Source: Acidovorax sp. Leaf191 (lineage in GTDB: Bacteria; Pseudomonadota; Gammaproteobacteria; Burkholderiales; Burkholderiaceae_C). From it: a stretch of 64,000 nucleotides of DNA. A program made the translations under genes and the position numbers. The notes below the pieces were generated by a model. The model saw only the letters and a list, made by a program, of their open reading frames with translations, was not told the origin of the DNA and did not search any database. Location of the stretch: positions 810,644-874,643 of the forward strand of contig NZ_LMPT01000001.1 in assembly GCF_001424425.1 (NCBI RefSeq), given 5' to 3'. Positions 43,055 through 52,383 of the stretch are shown in pieces (positions within the stretch are counted from its first letter, which is position 1; every line of letters begins with the position of its first letter).

Positions 43055-43471
43055 TTACTTGCTAGCGCAGGCCGCGCACTGGCCGTACAAGGCCATGGTG
43101 TGGTCGTGGACGACCCAGCCCTTGGCCTTGGCCACGGCCTGCTGGCGCTTTTCGATCTCCGCGTCGTAGAACTCTTCCACCTTGCCGCACGAGGTGCACA
43201 CGAAGTGGTCGTGGTGCTGGCCTTCATTGAGCTCGTACACCGCCTTGCCGCTCTCGAAGTTGCTGCGGATCAGGATGCTGGCCTGCTCGAACTGGGTGAG
43301 CACGCGGTACACGGTGGCCAGGCCGATGTCCGAGCGCTCTTCCAGCAGCACGCGGAACACGTCTTCGGCCGTCATGTGGCGCTGTGCGCCCTTCTGGAAG
43401 ATTTCCAGGATCTTCAGGCGGGGCAGCGTGGCCTTGAGTCCCGTGCTTTTGAGTTCGTCGATGTTGGTCAT
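43055..43471 (-). CDS. fur: Ferric uptake regulator Fur
   Basis: 138 residues. Dimeric iron-responsive repressor. Winged helix: [19 protein letters not shown] and [17 protein letters not shown]; metal sites in [18 protein letters not shown], with the CTSC pair and a C-terminal CAAC pair holding structural zinc. It is divergent from bamE, the usual betaproteobacterial order. I see no good Fur box in the 90-base divergent region. The 3' end abuts a family B repeat. Confidence 0.95.
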   Translation of the reverse strand: MTNIDELKSTGLKATLPRLKILEIFQKGAQRHMTAEDVFRVLLEERSDIGLATVYRVLTQFEQASILIRSNFESGKAVYELNEGQHHDHFVCTSCGKVEEFYDAEIEKRQQAVAKAKGWVVHDHTMALYGQCAACASK

Positions 43472-43525
43472 GGCATGGTCTTTCGGGATGCCGGCCTGGG
43501 CCCCCGGGTCCGGGGGGCCTGCCGC

Positions 43526-43543
43526 TACAATGGGGCGATCATA
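43526..43543. promoter_or_regulatory. Divergent promoters of bamE (+) and fur (-)
   Basis: TACAAT at 43526-43531 is a -10 box for bamE with a 30-base leader. TATGAT (minus, 43538-43543) is a -10 box for fur, though its -35 is weak. The two boxes overlap in the same 20 bases, so transcription in the two directions may interfere. No Fur-box palindrome is seen. Confidence 0.4.
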
Positions 43544-43561
43544 TCCTCAGCCCTTTTATCC

Positions 43562-44122
43562 ATGCCCGTCAAAGCCACTTGCAGCGCCCGCCTGGGCCTG
43601 GTCCTTTTGATCGGTGCTGGCGTCGCCACCCTGGCCGGATGCGGCAGCCTCAACGGCGCCAGCGACCGCATCGCCAACATCGTCACCCCCTACAAGATCG
43701 ACGTCGTCCAGGGCAATTTCGTCTCGCGCGAGCAGGTCGAAGCCCTGCAGCCCGGCATGAGCCGCCAGCAGGTGCGCGAGATCCTGGGCACGCCGCTGCT
43801 CACCAGCCTGTTCCATGCAGACCGCTGGGAGTACGTGTTCACGCTCAAACGCCCTGGCGAAGAAGCCCAGACCCGCAAGCTGACCGTGTTCTTCAAGGGC
43901 GATGCGCTCGAGCGCTCCGAGGGCGACACCATGCCCACCGAGACCGAGTTCGTCGCCACGCTGGGCTCCAAGGGGTCCAAGAGCAAGGTGCCGGTGCTGG
44001 AAGCCACGCCCGAGCAGCTGGCGCGGTTCCCCGCCTCGGCGCGGCCCACCACGCCGCCGACGGCCGCCCCGCTGGAGCCCGCCTCCGTCAGCTACCCGCC
44101 GCTGGAAGCCCCCGCGCGCTGA
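43562..44122 (+). CDS. bamE: Outer-membrane assembly lipoprotein BamE (OmlA/SmpA)
   Basis: 186 residues. Signal with lipobox LAGCG (Cys near 22). The BamE fold follows: [40 protein letters not shown], then WEYVF and the [13 protein letters not shown] strand. It helps BamA-D insert beta barrels. The C-terminal 45 residues are Pro/Ala-rich and longer than in E. coli BamE (113 residues). It is divergent from fur and followed by dapB. Confidence 0.92.
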   Translation: MPVKATCSARLGLVLLIGAGVATLAGCGSLNGASDRIANIVTPYKIDVVQGNFVSREQVEALQPGMSRQQVREILGTPLLTSLFHADRWEYVFTLKRPGEEAQTRKLTVFFKGDALERSEGDTMPTETEFVATLGSKGSKSKVPVLEATPEQLARFPASARPTTPPTAAPLEPASVSYPPLEAPAR

Positions 44123-44166
44123 CCCGGCCCGCCGCAGCGCGTGGCATGTCCGGCGCTGCACCCACG

Positions 44167-44194
44167 ATTTTCATGACAGGATTTTCATGACAGG
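44167..44194 (+). repeat. 14-base tandem duplication spanning the dapB start codon
   Basis: ATTTTCATGACAGG occurs twice in a row (44167-44180 and 44181-44194). The second ATG (44187) starts dapB. The first (44173) opens a five-codon peptide MTGFS whose TGA overlaps the dapB ATG as ATGA. The tract looks like a replication-slippage duplication of the start region, which has made a translationally coupled leader peptide. Confidence 0.75.
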
Positions 44195-45020
44195 GACTTC
44201 AACCCCCGCTGCCACCGCTCCGTGCCGCGTGGCCGTGGCTGGCGCCTCCGGCCGCATGGGCCGCATGCTCATCGAAGCCATCCGCGCCACGGACGACCTG
44301 GTGCTCGCCGGTGCGCTCGATGTGCCCGCCAGCCCCGGCATCGGCTCCGATGCCACCGCCTTCCTGGGCCACGCCAGCGGCGTGGCCATCACGGCCGACA
44401 TCGCCACCGGCCTGAAGAACGCCGACGTGCTGATCGACTTCACCCGCCCCGAAGGCACGCTGGCCCACCTGGCCGTGTGCAGCCGCCTGGGCGTGAAGGC
44501 CGTGATCGGCACCACGGGCTTCTCGGACGAGCAAAAAGCCGAGATCGCGGCCCACGCGCAGAGCACCGCCATCGTGATGGCGCCCAACATGAGCGTGGGC
44601 GTCAACGTCACGCTCAAGCTGCTGCAGATGGCCGCCAAGGCCATGGCCACCGGCTACGACATCGAGATCATCGAAGCCCACCACCGCCACAAGGTGGACG
44701 CCCCTTCGGGCACCGCGCTCAAGATGGGCGAAGTCATCGCCGACGCCCTGGGCCGCGACCTCAAGGACTGCGCCGTCTACGCCCGCGAAGGCGTGACCGG
44801 CGAGCGCGACCCGTCGAGCATCGGCTTTGCGGCCATCCGCGGCGGCGACATCGTGGGCGACCACACGGTGCTGTTCGCGGGCATCGGCGAGCGCATCGAG
44901 ATCTCGCACAAGTCCTCCAACCGTGCCGGCTATGCCCAGGGCAGCCTGCGCGCCGTGCGCTTCCTGGCAGAGCGCAAGACGGGCATGTTCGACATGTTCG
45001 ACGTGCTCGATCTGCACTGA
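44187..45020 (+). CDS. dapB: 4-hydroxy-tetrahydrodipicolinate reductase (DapB)
   Basis: 277 residues from the ATG at 44187. NAD(P)H reductase of lysine and diaminopimelate synthesis. The N-terminal Rossmann motif [18 protein letters not shown] is followed by [11 protein letters not shown] and the substrate-binding [20 protein letters not shown] with the catalytic Lys/His. A tandem duplication precedes the start, so a five-codon upstream peptide may be translated first. It lies three bases upstream of the exbB-like gene, and the two are probably co-transcribed. Confidence 0.95.
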   Translation: MTGTSTPAATAPCRVAVAGASGRMGRMLIEAIRATDDLVLAGALDVPASPGIGSDATAFLGHASGVAITADIATGLKNADVLIDFTRPEGTLAHLAVCSRLGVKAVIGTTGFSDEQKAEIAAHAQSTAIVMAPNMSVGVNVTLKLLQMAAKAMATGYDIEIIEAHHRHKVDAPSGTALKMGEVIADALGRDLKDCAVYAREGVTGERDPSSIGFAAIRGGDIVGDHTVLFAGIGERIEISHKSSNRAGYAQGSLRAVRFLAERKTGMFDMFDVLDLH

Positions 45021-45023
45021 TCC

Positions 45024-45722
45024 ATGGACGCGCTGCACTGGTGGCGCCAGGGCGATGCGGTGACGCAGGTCACCGCCTTGCTGCTGCTGGCCATGTCGGT
45101 CGCGAGCTGGGTCGTGATTGTCTGGAAGCTGCGCCTGATGCGCCGCGCCAGCGCCGACGTGGCGCGCAGCACCGCCGCCTTCTGGCAGGCGCCGTCGCTC
45201 GACATGGCATCGCAACGCTTGCAGGCTTTTGACCGGGAAGCGCTGGTCCTGCCGCTCGTGGTTGCTGCAAATTCCATAGCAAGCTCCGCCACGGCCGCAT
45301 CGGCCAGCCTGGCCACGCAGGGCAGCTTGGCCACGCAGCTCACCCGCGTGCTGCGCGACGCCCTGCACGGCGTGCTGGGGCGCCTGCAGTTCGGCCAGGT
45401 GATGCTGGCCACCGTGGGTTCCACGGCGCCCTTCGTAGGGCTGCTGGGCACCGTGTGGGGCATCTACCATGCGCTTACCGCCATGGCCGGGGCCGGGCAG
45501 ATCACCATCGACCGCGTGGCCGGCCCCGTGGGCGAGGCGCTGATCATGACCGCCGCCGGCCTGGCCGTGGCCATCCCGGCGGTGCTGGCCTACAACGTGT
45601 TCGGCCGGCTGATCGGGCGCATCGAAGCCGATCTGGAAGGCTTCGCACGCGATCTGCGCGAATTGCTGATCGACCAGGCGGTGGCGCGGGGGGCTTTGCC
45701 GCCCGCCGCAGGCGCGGCCTGA
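45024..45722 (+). CDS. exbB: MotA/TolQ/ExbB family proton channel protein with a degenerate repeat insert
   Basis: 232 residues. Membrane helices about 15-36, 125-150 and 170-195, with the conserved VGSTAPFVGLLGTVWGIYHA stretch that lines the proton path. With the ExbD partner it energises TonB-dependent transport, or is a TolQ homologue; the absence of tolR/A/B nearby favours ExbB. Residues about 68-86 (LPLVVAANSIASSA) derive from an antisense, degraded family A repeat. It lies between dapB and exbD. Confidence 0.87.
   Translation: MDALHWWRQGDAVTQVTALLLLAMSVASWVVIVWKLRLMRRASADVARSTAAFWQAPSLDMASQRLQAFDREALVLPLVVAANSIASSATAASASLATQGSLATQLTRVLRDALHGVLGRLQFGQVMLATVGSTAPFVGLLGTVWGIYHALTAMAGAGQITIDRVAGPVGEALIMTAAGLAVAIPAVLAYNVFGRLIGRIEADLEGFARDLRELLIDQAVARGALPPAAGAA
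45225..45282 (-). repeat. Degraded family A repeat inside exbB
   Basis: Minus-oriented copy, matching only in the TGCTATGGAATTTGCAGC and GAGCGGCAGGACCAGCGCT portions. The reading frame through it is the one used by the purK and proA copies. The most degraded copy; least certain. Confidence 0.45.
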
Positions 45723-45757
45723 GCCACACCCCGGCACCCTCACCAGGACACCCCGCC

Positions 45758-46252
45758 ATGGCTTTCGGACGGCTGGAACGCACCACGGGCCCGCAGCCCA
45801 TGAGCGACATCAACATGACGCCGCTGGTCGATGTGATGCTGGTGCTGGTGGTCATCTTCATCCTGACCGCCCCGCTGCTGGCCAGCTCCATCCGGCTCGA
45901 CCTGCCCCGCAGCGAAGGCGCCACCCCGGGCGCCGCGCCCCAGGCCATCACGCTGGTGGTCGATGCCAAGGGCCAGGCCTATCTGGACGACCAGCCCCTG
46001 AGCCAGCCCGCGCTGGCCGAGCGCCTGCGCCGCATCGGCGCCGAGCGCCCCGACACCGAGGTGCAGCTGCGCGCCGATGCCGCCGTGCCCTATGGCCGCG
46101 TGGTCGAGGTCATGGGCGCGGCGCACCTGGCGGGCCTGCAGCGCATCGGTTTCGTGGCCGAACCGGCGCCACCTGCCGCGCCATCTACCGCGCCATCCGC
46201 CGGGCCAACCTCCACGCCGGCAACTGCCGCGCAGCCGCCCCGCACGCCCTGA
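45758..46252 (+). CDS. exbD: Biopolymer transport protein ExbD/TolR family
   Basis: 164 residues from the ATG at 45758. One N-terminal membrane helix contains the protonatable Asp25 in TPLVDVMLVLVV, followed by a periplasmic domain with VDAKGQAYLDDQPL and a Pro/Ala-rich tail. Forms the proton-motive complex with the upstream ExbB. It is 35 bases after exbB. A perfect CCGGCAC-GCC-GTGCCGG hairpin (46261-46277) follows its stop, without a T-run. Confidence 0.88.
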   Translation: MAFGRLERTTGPQPMSDINMTPLVDVMLVLVVIFILTAPLLASSIRLDLPRSEGATPGAAPQAITLVVDAKGQAYLDDQPLSQPALAERLRRIGAERPDTEVQLRADAAVPYGRVVEVMGAAHLAGLQRIGFVAEPAPPAAPSTAPSAGPTSTPATAAQPPRTP

Positions 46253-46322
46253 AATCGCGCCCGGCACGCCGTGCCGGCCCCGGTTGGCCATGGCGTGCTG
46301 CAATGACAGGCGCATGACCGCC

Positions 46323-46328
46323 TAAAAT
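46323..46328 (+). promoter_or_regulatory. Putative -10 box of leuS
   Basis: TAAAAT 53 bases upstream of the leuS ATG. The -35 region (CTGCAA near 46298) is weak. No T-box or other leader structure is visible. Confidence 0.35.
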
Positions 46329-46381
46329 CCGCCCAGCGCAGCACCGCACGCGGCTGCACCCCCCTCTCACCCCGAGCCCCC

Positions 46382-49093
46382 ATGCAAGACAAATATTCTC
46401 CCCAAGACGTCGAACGCGCCGCGCACGACCACTGGACCGCCACCGACGCCTACCGCGTGACGGAAGATACGAGCAAGAAGAAGTTCTACGCCTGCTCGAT
46501 GCTGCCCTACCCCAGCGGCAAGCTGCACATGGGCCATGTGCGCAACTACACGATCAACGACATGCTGGCGCGCTACCTGCGCATGAACGGCCACAACGTG
46601 CTCATGCCCATGGGCTGGGACGCCTTCGGCCTGCCGGCCGAGAACGCTGCGCTCAAGAACGGCGTGCCGCCCGCCAAGTGGACGTACGAGAACATCGCGT
46701 ACATGAAGCAGCAGATGCAGGCCATGGGCCTGGCCATCGACTGGAGCCGCGAGGTCGCCACCTGCGACCCCGAGTACTACCAGTGGAACCAGTGGCTGTT
46801 CCTCAAGATGCTGGACAAGGGCATCGCCTACCGCAAGACCCAGGTCGTGAACTGGGACCCGGTGGACCAGACCGTGCTGGCCAATGAACAGGTCATCGAC
46901 GGCAAGGGCTGGCGCACCGGCGCGACGGTCGAAAAGCGCGAGATTCCTGGCTACTACCTCAAGATCACCGACTACGCCGACGAGCTGCTCGACTTCGTGA
47001 CCGGCGACAAGCTGCCCGGCTGGCCCGAGCGCGTGAAGCTCATGCAGGAGAACTGGATCGGCAAGAGCGAAGGCGTGCGCTTCGCCTTCACGCACGACGT
47101 TCGCGGCGACGACGGCGCGCTGATCGGCGACGGCAAGATGTACGTGTTCACCACGCGCGCCGACACCATCATGGGCGTAACCTTCTGCGCCGTGGCGCCC
47201 GAGCACCCGCTGGCCGCGCACGCCGCCAAGAGCAACCCCGCGCTCGCGGCCTTCATCGAGGAATGCAAGAACGGCGGCACCACCGAAGCCGAGCTCGCCA
47301 CGCAAGAGAAGAAGGGCCTGCGCACCGGCCTGTTCGTCACGCACCCGCTGACCGAAGAGCAGGTCGAGGTCTGGGTCGGCAACTACGTGCTGATGAGCTA
47401 CGGCGACGGCGCCGTGATGGGCGTGCCCGCGCACGATGAGCGCGACTTCGCCTTTGCGCTCAAGTACGGCATCGAGATCAAGCAGGTCGTGCTGGTCGAC
47501 GGCGAGAGCTTCAACTACCACCAGTGGCAGGACTGGTATGGCGACAAGCAGCGCGGGGTGACCATCAACTCCGACAGCTTCAGCGGCCTGTCCTTCAAGG
47601 ACGCCGTGAACGCCGTCGCCCATGCGCTGGAGCAAAAGGGCCTGGGCGAGAAGAAGACCACCTGGCGCCTGCGCGACTGGGGCGTCTCGCGCCAGCGCTA
47701 CTGGGGTACGCCCATCCCGATCATCCACTGCGAAGAGCACGGCGCCGTGCCCGTGCCCGAAAAAGACCTGCCCGTGGTGCTGCCGCAGGACTGCATCCCC
47801 GACGGCTCCGGCAACCCGCTGCACAAGCACGAGGGCTTCCACGCCGGCGTGACCTGCCCCGTGTGCGGCAAGGCCGCGCGCCGCGAGACCGACACCATGG
47901 ACACCTTCGTGGACAGCTCGTGGTACTTCATGCGGTACTGCGACCCCAAGAAGAGCGATGCCATGGTAGGCGAAGGCACGGCCTACTGGATGCGCGACCA
48001 GAAGTCGGCCACCGGCGGCGCCGGCATGGACCAGTACATCGGCGGTATCGAGCACGCCATCCTGCACCTGCTGTACGCGCGCTTCTGGACCAAGGTCATG
48101 CGCGACCTGGGCCTGGTGACGGTGGACGAGCCCTTTGCGCACCTGCTCACGCAGGGCATGGTGCTCAACCACATCTACTACTGGCGCGACGAAAAGGGCG
48201 GCAAGAACTACTTCCCGCCCGAAGCCGTCACGCAGGTGCTCGATGCCCAGGGCCGCATCGTGGGCGGCCGCCTGACCGAGGCCGAGGGCCAGTACCCGCA
48301 GGGCCTGCAGCTGGAGTACGGCGGCGTCGGCAAGATGGGCAAGACCGAGCGCAACGGCGTCGACCCGCAGGACCTCATCGCCAAGTACGGCGCCGACACG
48401 GCCCGCCTGTACACCATGTTCACCGCCCCGCCCGAGGCCACGCTGGAGTGGAACGACGCCGCGGTGGAAGGCAGCTACCGCTTCCTGCGCCGCGTGTGGA
48501 ACTTCGGCGTGAAGCTGTCTGCTATGGATATGGGAGCTGCTACCGCAAGCGTGGCAAGCGCGAGCAGCCTGAATGACGTCGAATTCGGCAAGGAGGCCAA
48601 GGCCCTGCGCCGCGAGATCCACAACGTGCTCAAGCAGGTGGACTACGACTACCAGCGCATGCAGTACAACACCGTGGTCTCGGGCGCGATGAAGATGATC
48701 AACGCGCTGGAAGACTTCAAGGCCGCCGACTCCGCCGGTGCCCAGGTCGCGCTGATCGAAGGCTTCGGCATCCTGCTGCGCGTGCTGTACCCCGCCACGC
48801 CGCACATCGCGCACAGCCTGTGGAGCGGCCTGGGCTACGCCAGCCACCTGGGCGACCTGCTCGACGCGGCCTGGCCGCAGGTCGATGCCGGCGCGCTGGT
48901 GCAGGACGAGATCGAGCTCATGCTGCAGGTCAACGGCAAGCTGCGGGGCTCCATCCACGTACCGGCCCAGGCCGACAAGGCCGAGATCGAGCGCGTGGCA
49001 CTGGCCAGCGAAGCCTTCACCGCGCAAGCGGCAGGCGCGGCGCCCAAGCGCGTGATCATCGTGCCCGGCCGCCTCGTGAACGTGGTGATTTAA
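46382..49093 (+). CDS. leuS: Leucyl-tRNA synthetase with a repeat-encoded insert and variant KMSKS motif
   Basis: 903 residues; E. coli LeuS is 860. Class I synthetase: HIGH motif is His49-Met-Gly-His52, followed by a CP1 editing domain containing [20 protein letters not shown] and a [12 protein letters not shown] region, then a connective zinc-like domain with CPVCGK, and the catalytic KMSKS replaced by Lys651-Met-Gly-Lys-Thr655. Residues about 713-732 ([18 protein letters not shown]) come from a sense family A repeat and lengthen a linker in the anticodon-binding domain. Both features look compatible with activity. It is followed by lptE. Confidence 0.95.
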   Translation: MQDKYSPQDVERAAHDHWTATDAYRVTEDTSKKKFYACSMLPYPSGKLHMGHVRNYTINDMLARYLRMNGHNVLMPMGWDAFGLPAENAALKNGVPPAKWTYENIAYMKQQMQAMGLAIDWSREVATCDPEYYQWNQWLFLKMLDKGIAYRKTQVVNWDPVDQTVLANEQVIDGKGWRTGATVEKREIPGYYLKITDYADELLDFVTGDKLPGWPERVKLMQENWIGKSEGVRFAFTHDVRGDDGALIGDGKMYVFTTRADTIMGVTFCAVAPEHPLAAHAAKSNPALAAFIEECKNGGTTEAELATQEKKGLRTGLFVTHPLTEEQVEVWVGNYVLMSYGDGAVMGVPAHDERDFAFALKYGIEIKQVVLVDGESFNYHQWQDWYGDKQRGVTINSDSFSGLSFKDAVNAVAHALEQKGLGEKKTTWRLRDWGVSRQRYWGTPIPIIHCEEHGAVPVPEKDLPVVLPQDCIPDGSGNPLHKHEGFHAGVTCPVCGKAARRETDTMDTFVDSSWYFMRYCDPKKSDAMVGEGTAYWMRDQKSATGGAGMDQYIGGIEHAILHLLYARFWTKVMRDLGLVTVDEPFAHLLTQGMVLNHIYYWRDEKGGKNYFPPEAVTQVLDAQGRIVGGRLTEAEGQYPQGLQLEYGGVGKMGKTERNGVDPQDLIAKYGADTARLYTMFTAPPEATLEWNDAAVEGSYRFLRRVWNFGVKLSAMDMGAATASVASASSLNDVEFGKEAKALRREIHNVLKQVDYDYQRMQYNTVVSGAMKMINALEDFKAADSAGAQVALIEGFGILLRVLYPATPHIAHSLWSGLGYASHLGDLLDAAWPQVDAGALVQDEIELMLQVNGKLRGSIHVPAQADKAEIERVALASEAFTAQAAGAAPKRVIIVPGRLVNVVI
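48520..48576 (+). repeat. Family A repeat inside leuS
   Basis: Sense copy TGCTATGGATATGGGAGCTG followed by a degenerate AAGCGCGAGCAGCC arm. Read in the same frame as in mtnN and cnoX. Confidence 0.75.
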
Positions 49094-49120
49094 CTGGCTG
49101 ACCCGGCCGATGAAGCGACG

Positions 49121-49180
49121 ACTCCCTGACGCGCTGCGCGCCTGCCACCCTCTCGCACTTTGCGGGAGCGGGGCAGGGCC
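49121..49180 (+). repeat. Degraded family B element downstream of leuS
   Basis: CTCCCTGACGCGCTGCGCGCC, 28 bases after the leuS stop, with further GC-rich hairpin arms to 49180. It matches the start of the other family B copies (CCCCTGAGGCGC..) in the same orientation relative to the upstream gene, but the later stems are poorly kept. The remaining bases to 49272 show nothing else. Confidence 0.45.
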
Positions 49181-49281
49181 GGTGCCGGTGGCTGGCCACG
49201 CCTGCCGTGTGGCAGCGCCAGGCCCGGGCCGCGCAGGGTAGATAGCTTCTTCTGGTCGCGCGACCGCAATGGATGACTGAT

Positions 49282-49779
49282 ATGCAAAGACGTACGCTGC
49301 TGACCTTCGCCCCTGCCGCCTTGCTGGCGGGATGCGGCTTTCGCCTGCGGGGCGTGCCGGAGTTCGGCTTCGAGACGCTCTACATCGCCGCGCCCGCCGC
49401 CTCGCCCCTGGCCCGCGAACTCCAGCGCACGCTGGCGGGCTCCGGCGGCAAGCTGCAGGTGGTGCGCGAGGCCAGCGGCATGACCACCGCGCAGGCCATC
49501 ATGGACCTGCTGCAGGAGCAGCAGGAGCGCGTGGTGGTGGGCCTGAACGCCTCCGGCCAGGTGCGCGAACTGCAACTGCGCCTGCGCGTGAAATTCCGCC
49601 TGCGCACCCTGGCCGGCGTGGAGCTGATCCCCGAGACCGAACTGCTGCAGCAGCGCGACATCAGCTACAACGAAACCATCGCCCTGGCCAAGGAAGCGGA
49701 AGAGGCGCTGCTGTACCGCAACATGCGCACGGACATCGTGCAGCAGCTCATGCGGCGCTTGGCTGTGGTCAGGCTTTGA
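49282..49779 (+). CDS. lptE: LPS-assembly lipoprotein LptE
   Basis: 165 residues from the ATG at 49282; an ATG at 49273 would add three. A twin-arginine-like RR start, signal and lipobox LLAGC (Cys near 17), then CGFRLRG, a motif common in LptE, with the fold pattern ASPLARELQRTLAGSGGKL and the C-terminal RNMRTDIVQQLMRRL. Plug lipoprotein of the LptD translocon. The usual next gene, holA, is separated from it here by rocF on the other strand. Confidence 0.9.
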   Translation: MQRRTLLTFAPAALLAGCGFRLRGVPEFGFETLYIAAPAASPLARELQRTLAGSGGKLQVVREASGMTTAQAIMDLLQEQQERVVVGLNASGQVRELQLRLRVKFRLRTLAGVELIPETELLQQRDISYNETIALAKEAEEALLYRNMRTDIVQQLMRRLAVVRL

Positions 49780-49844
49780 TCCATTTTTGAACGGTTGCGT
49801 CCCTCGCTGGGCGCTGTCGGGTGGATTTCTGTCTTTCGCCCGCT

Positions 49845-50043
49845 GCAGGTCAATACTGGCTCGCCCCAAAGCCAGGGCAGCCGCGCATGGGCCGCCCCGC
49901 AGCGAGGGTATCGTCCCCCTTCCCGAATCGCGCAGCGATTCGAGAGAAGGGGCTGAGGGCCGCGGCTCCAGGCCTGCCTGCGCAGGCTTGGACGGCCCGA
50001 AGAGCTGCCGCCTCTGGCGCCCAGCACCGAGGCGCGCAGCGCC
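49845..50043 (-). repeat. Family B multi-hairpin element downstream of rocF
   Basis: Read in the rocF direction it begins at the stop codon, whose TCA (50044-50046) is part of the element's own CCCCTGAGGCGC start. Stems: CGAATCG/CGATTCG (49924-49942) and GGGCCG/CGGCCC (49957-49962 with 49993-49998). The latter replaces GGAACTG/CAGTTCC in the corA copy, a compensatory pair of changes. It fills most of the convergent gap between lptE and rocF. Confidence 0.75.
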
Positions 50044-50994
50044 TCAGGGGGATGGCCGCATCAACGTGCTCTTGCCAAACAGCGACTCCACCAGGTCCAC
50101 CGCCAGCAACGCCGTGCGGTTGCGCACATCGAGCGCCGGGTTGACCTCCACGATGTCCAGCGAGGCCAGGCGCCCGCTGTCGGCGATCATCTCCATGCAC
50201 AGCTGGGCCTCGCGGTAGGTCGGGCCGCCGGGCACCAGGGTGCCCACGCCGGGCGCGATCTCCGGGTCCAGAAAGTCCACGTCGAAGCTCACGTGCAGGT
50301 GGGTGTTGTCGTCCACACCCGCCAGCGCCTGCTGCATGGTGGCGCGCATGCCCATCTCGTCGATGTAGCGCATGTCGAAGACCTCCAGGCCCTGCTCGTG
50401 CACAAAGCGCTTCTCGCCCGCATCCACGCTGCGGATGCCGATCTGGCGGATCTGGCCGGGCGTGAGGGCAGGGCGCCCGCCGGGCATGCCCGCCAGCTGC
50501 GTGAGTTCTGCCGGGCCAAAGCCGCACAGGCAGGCCACCGGCATGCCGTGCACATTGCCGCTGGGGGTCAGCGCGCTGGTGTTGAAGTCGGCATGCGCGT
50601 CGAGCCACAGCACGCGCAGGGTCTTGCCCACGTCGAGGCAGTGGCGCGCCACCGCGCTGATGCTGCCCAGGCCCAGGCAGTGGTCGCCGCCCATCAGGAT
50701 GGGCAGGTGGCCCTGCTGCAGCTCGGCGTACACCGCATCGAACACATGCTGGTTCCACGCCACCACCTCGGCCAGGTGCCGGTAGCCCGCGTCAGGCGGC
50801 TGCCAGGGGTTGGCGGGGCCGTTGAGATTGCCCCGGTCGAGCACGGTCAGGCCATGGCTCTCCAGCGCGGGCTGCAGGCCGGCCACCCGCAGGGCTTCAG
50901 GCCCCATGGAGGCGCCGCGTGCGCCGGCGCCGACGTCGGTGGGGGCGCCGATGAGGCTGATGGCGGGCGCCGTGGGGTGGGGCGAGGGGGTCAT
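50044..50994 (-). CDS. rocF: Arginase (RocF)
   Basis: 316 residues from the ATG at 50992-50994. Manganese enzyme hydrolysing arginine to ornithine and urea. Metal ligands are in GGDHCLG, DAHADFNT and SFDVDFLDPE; the GAPTDVGAGARGASMGPEALR start and VEVNPALD are typical. It lies on the minus strand between lptE and holA, interrupting a cluster that is contiguous in many relatives, and its stop codon is provided by a family B element. Probably a later insertion. Confidence 0.95.
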   Translation of the reverse strand: MTPSPHPTAPAISLIGAPTDVGAGARGASMGPEALRVAGLQPALESHGLTVLDRGNLNGPANPWQPPDAGYRHLAEVVAWNQHVFDAVYAELQQGHLPILMGGDHCLGLGSISAVARHCLDVGKTLRVLWLDAHADFNTSALTPSGNVHGMPVACLCGFGPAELTQLAGMPGGRPALTPGQIRQIGIRSVDAGEKRFVHEQGLEVFDMRYIDEMGMRATMQQALAGVDDNTHLHVSFDVDFLDPEIAPGVGTLVPGGPTYREAQLCMEMIADSGRLASLDIVEVNPALDVRNRTALLAVDLVESLFGKSTLMRPSP

Positions 50995-51243
50995 GAACAA
51001 AGCCTTTGTGGGGAGCTGAAGGGGTCGGGGCATCCGGGGTCGGGGTGCGCCGTGGTGGCGGGATTGTCTGCGCAGCGCGTGCCAATGAACAGTCAGACAG
51101 CTGCTCCATCGGGCGCGTGCGTTGTGCAATCTGCGGGCTGGCGCTGGCGATCTGCGCAACGCGGGCTTGCTGATGGGGGCGCTGGCGGCCGGCCGACCCC
51201 TCGCCCGGTCCGTCCGCAGTCCGTGGCAAGGGGGCCAAGGCGA

Positions 51244-51249
51244 TAAACT
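51244..51249 (+). promoter_or_regulatory. Putative -10 box of holA, probable leaderless transcript
   Basis: TAAACT ends seven bases before the holA ATG at 51257. No ribosome-binding site is visible. The gap 50995-51243 upstream of it is otherwise featureless. Confidence 0.35.
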
Positions 51250-51256
51250 TTGCCGC

Positions 51257-52312
51257 ATGCAACTCGCCCTGGCCCAACTCTCCACCCACCTCCAAAAGGG
51301 CCTGTCGCCGCTGTATGTGCTGCACGGCGACGAACCCCTGCTGCAGCAGGAGGCGGCCGACAGCATCCGCGCCGCGGCGCGGGCGCAGGGCTACACCGAG
51401 CGCAGCAGCTACACGGTGGCGGGCGCCCACTTCGACTGGAGCGCGGTGCTGGCCGCGGGCGGCAGTCTGAGCCTGTTCGCCGACAAGCAGATCGTGGAGA
51501 TCCGCATCCCGTCAGGCAAGCCCGGCAAGGACGGCAGCGTGGCCCTGCAGCAGGTGGCCGACGCGGCGCGCGGCAACGACAGCACGCTCACGCTCGTCAT
51601 GCTGCCGCGCCTGGACAAGGCCACCCGCAGCGGCGCCTGGTTTGCCGCGCTGGAGGCCCACGGCACCTCGATCCAGATCGACACCATCGAGCGCGGCATG
51701 CTGCCGCAGTGGATCGCCCAGCGCCTGGCCGCGCAGGGCCAGCGCGTGGTGGCGGGCGAGGAGGGCCAGCGCACGCTGCAGTTCTTTGCCGACCGGGTGG
51801 AGGGCAACCTGCTGGCCGCCCACCAGGAGATCAGCAAGCTGGCGCTGCTGCACCCGGCGGGTGAACTGAGCCAGGCCCAGGTCGAGGCAGCGGTGCTCAA
51901 CGTGGCGCGCTACGACGTGTTCAAGCTGTCCGAGTCGGTGCTCTCGGGCCAGACCGCGCGCGTGCAGCGCATGCTCGACGGCCTGCAGGCCGAAGGCGAG
52001 GCGGAAGTGCTGGTGCACTGGGCGCTGGCCGAGGACATCCGCGCCTTGAAGCGCGTGAAGGACGCGATGAACGCCGGCCGCCCCCTGCCCATGGCGCTGC
52101 GCGAGAACCGCATCTGGGGAGCCAAGGAAAAGCTGTATGAGCGCATCCTGCCCAAGGCCAGCGACGCCGCCCTGGCACGCCTGCTGCAGTCGGCCCACAC
52201 GGTGGACGGCATCGTCAAGGGCCTGAAGGTACCCGACTGGCCGCAGAACGGCTGGCAGGCGCTGCAGCGGCTGGCGTTTCAGGTGTGCCGGCTGACGCAG
52301 GCGGCGCGGTGA
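51257..52312 (+). CDS. holA: DNA polymerase III delta subunit (HolA)
   Basis: 351 residues from the ATG at 51257. Clamp-loader subunit that opens the beta clamp. Starts MQLALAQLSTHLQKGLSPLYVLHGDEPLLQQEAADSIR, with the delta domain I to III layout and late helices ending QALQRLAFQVCRLTQAA. It is of normal length. Upstream frames to 51122 are not conserved. It was probably once adjacent to lptE. Confidence 0.92.
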   Translation: MQLALAQLSTHLQKGLSPLYVLHGDEPLLQQEAADSIRAAARAQGYTERSSYTVAGAHFDWSAVLAAGGSLSLFADKQIVEIRIPSGKPGKDGSVALQQVADAARGNDSTLTLVMLPRLDKATRSGAWFAALEAHGTSIQIDTIERGMLPQWIAQRLAAQGQRVVAGEEGQRTLQFFADRVEGNLLAAHQEISKLALLHPAGELSQAQVEAAVLNVARYDVFKLSESVLSGQTARVQRMLDGLQAEGEAEVLVHWALAEDIRALKRVKDAMNAGRPLPMALRENRIWGAKEKLYERILPKASDAALARLLQSAHTVDGIVKGLKVPDWPQNGWQALQRLAFQVCRLTQAAR

Positions 52313-52383
52313 GCGATTGCCGCGAATCCGGGTTGATTGGCTAGAACTGGCGGATCAGGATTGCAAACTTTGTGGGAGGCCCT

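Noticed and set aside
43472..43561. Fur box between fur and bamE
   Set aside because: No GATAATGATAATCATTATC-like palindrome is present; the AT-rich stretch is explained by the two -10 boxes.
46367..49027. 886-codon frame antisense to leuS
   Set aside because: Shadow of a highly GC-biased coding strand; composition (His, Gly, Val, Ala repeats) and lack of motifs do not resemble a real protein.
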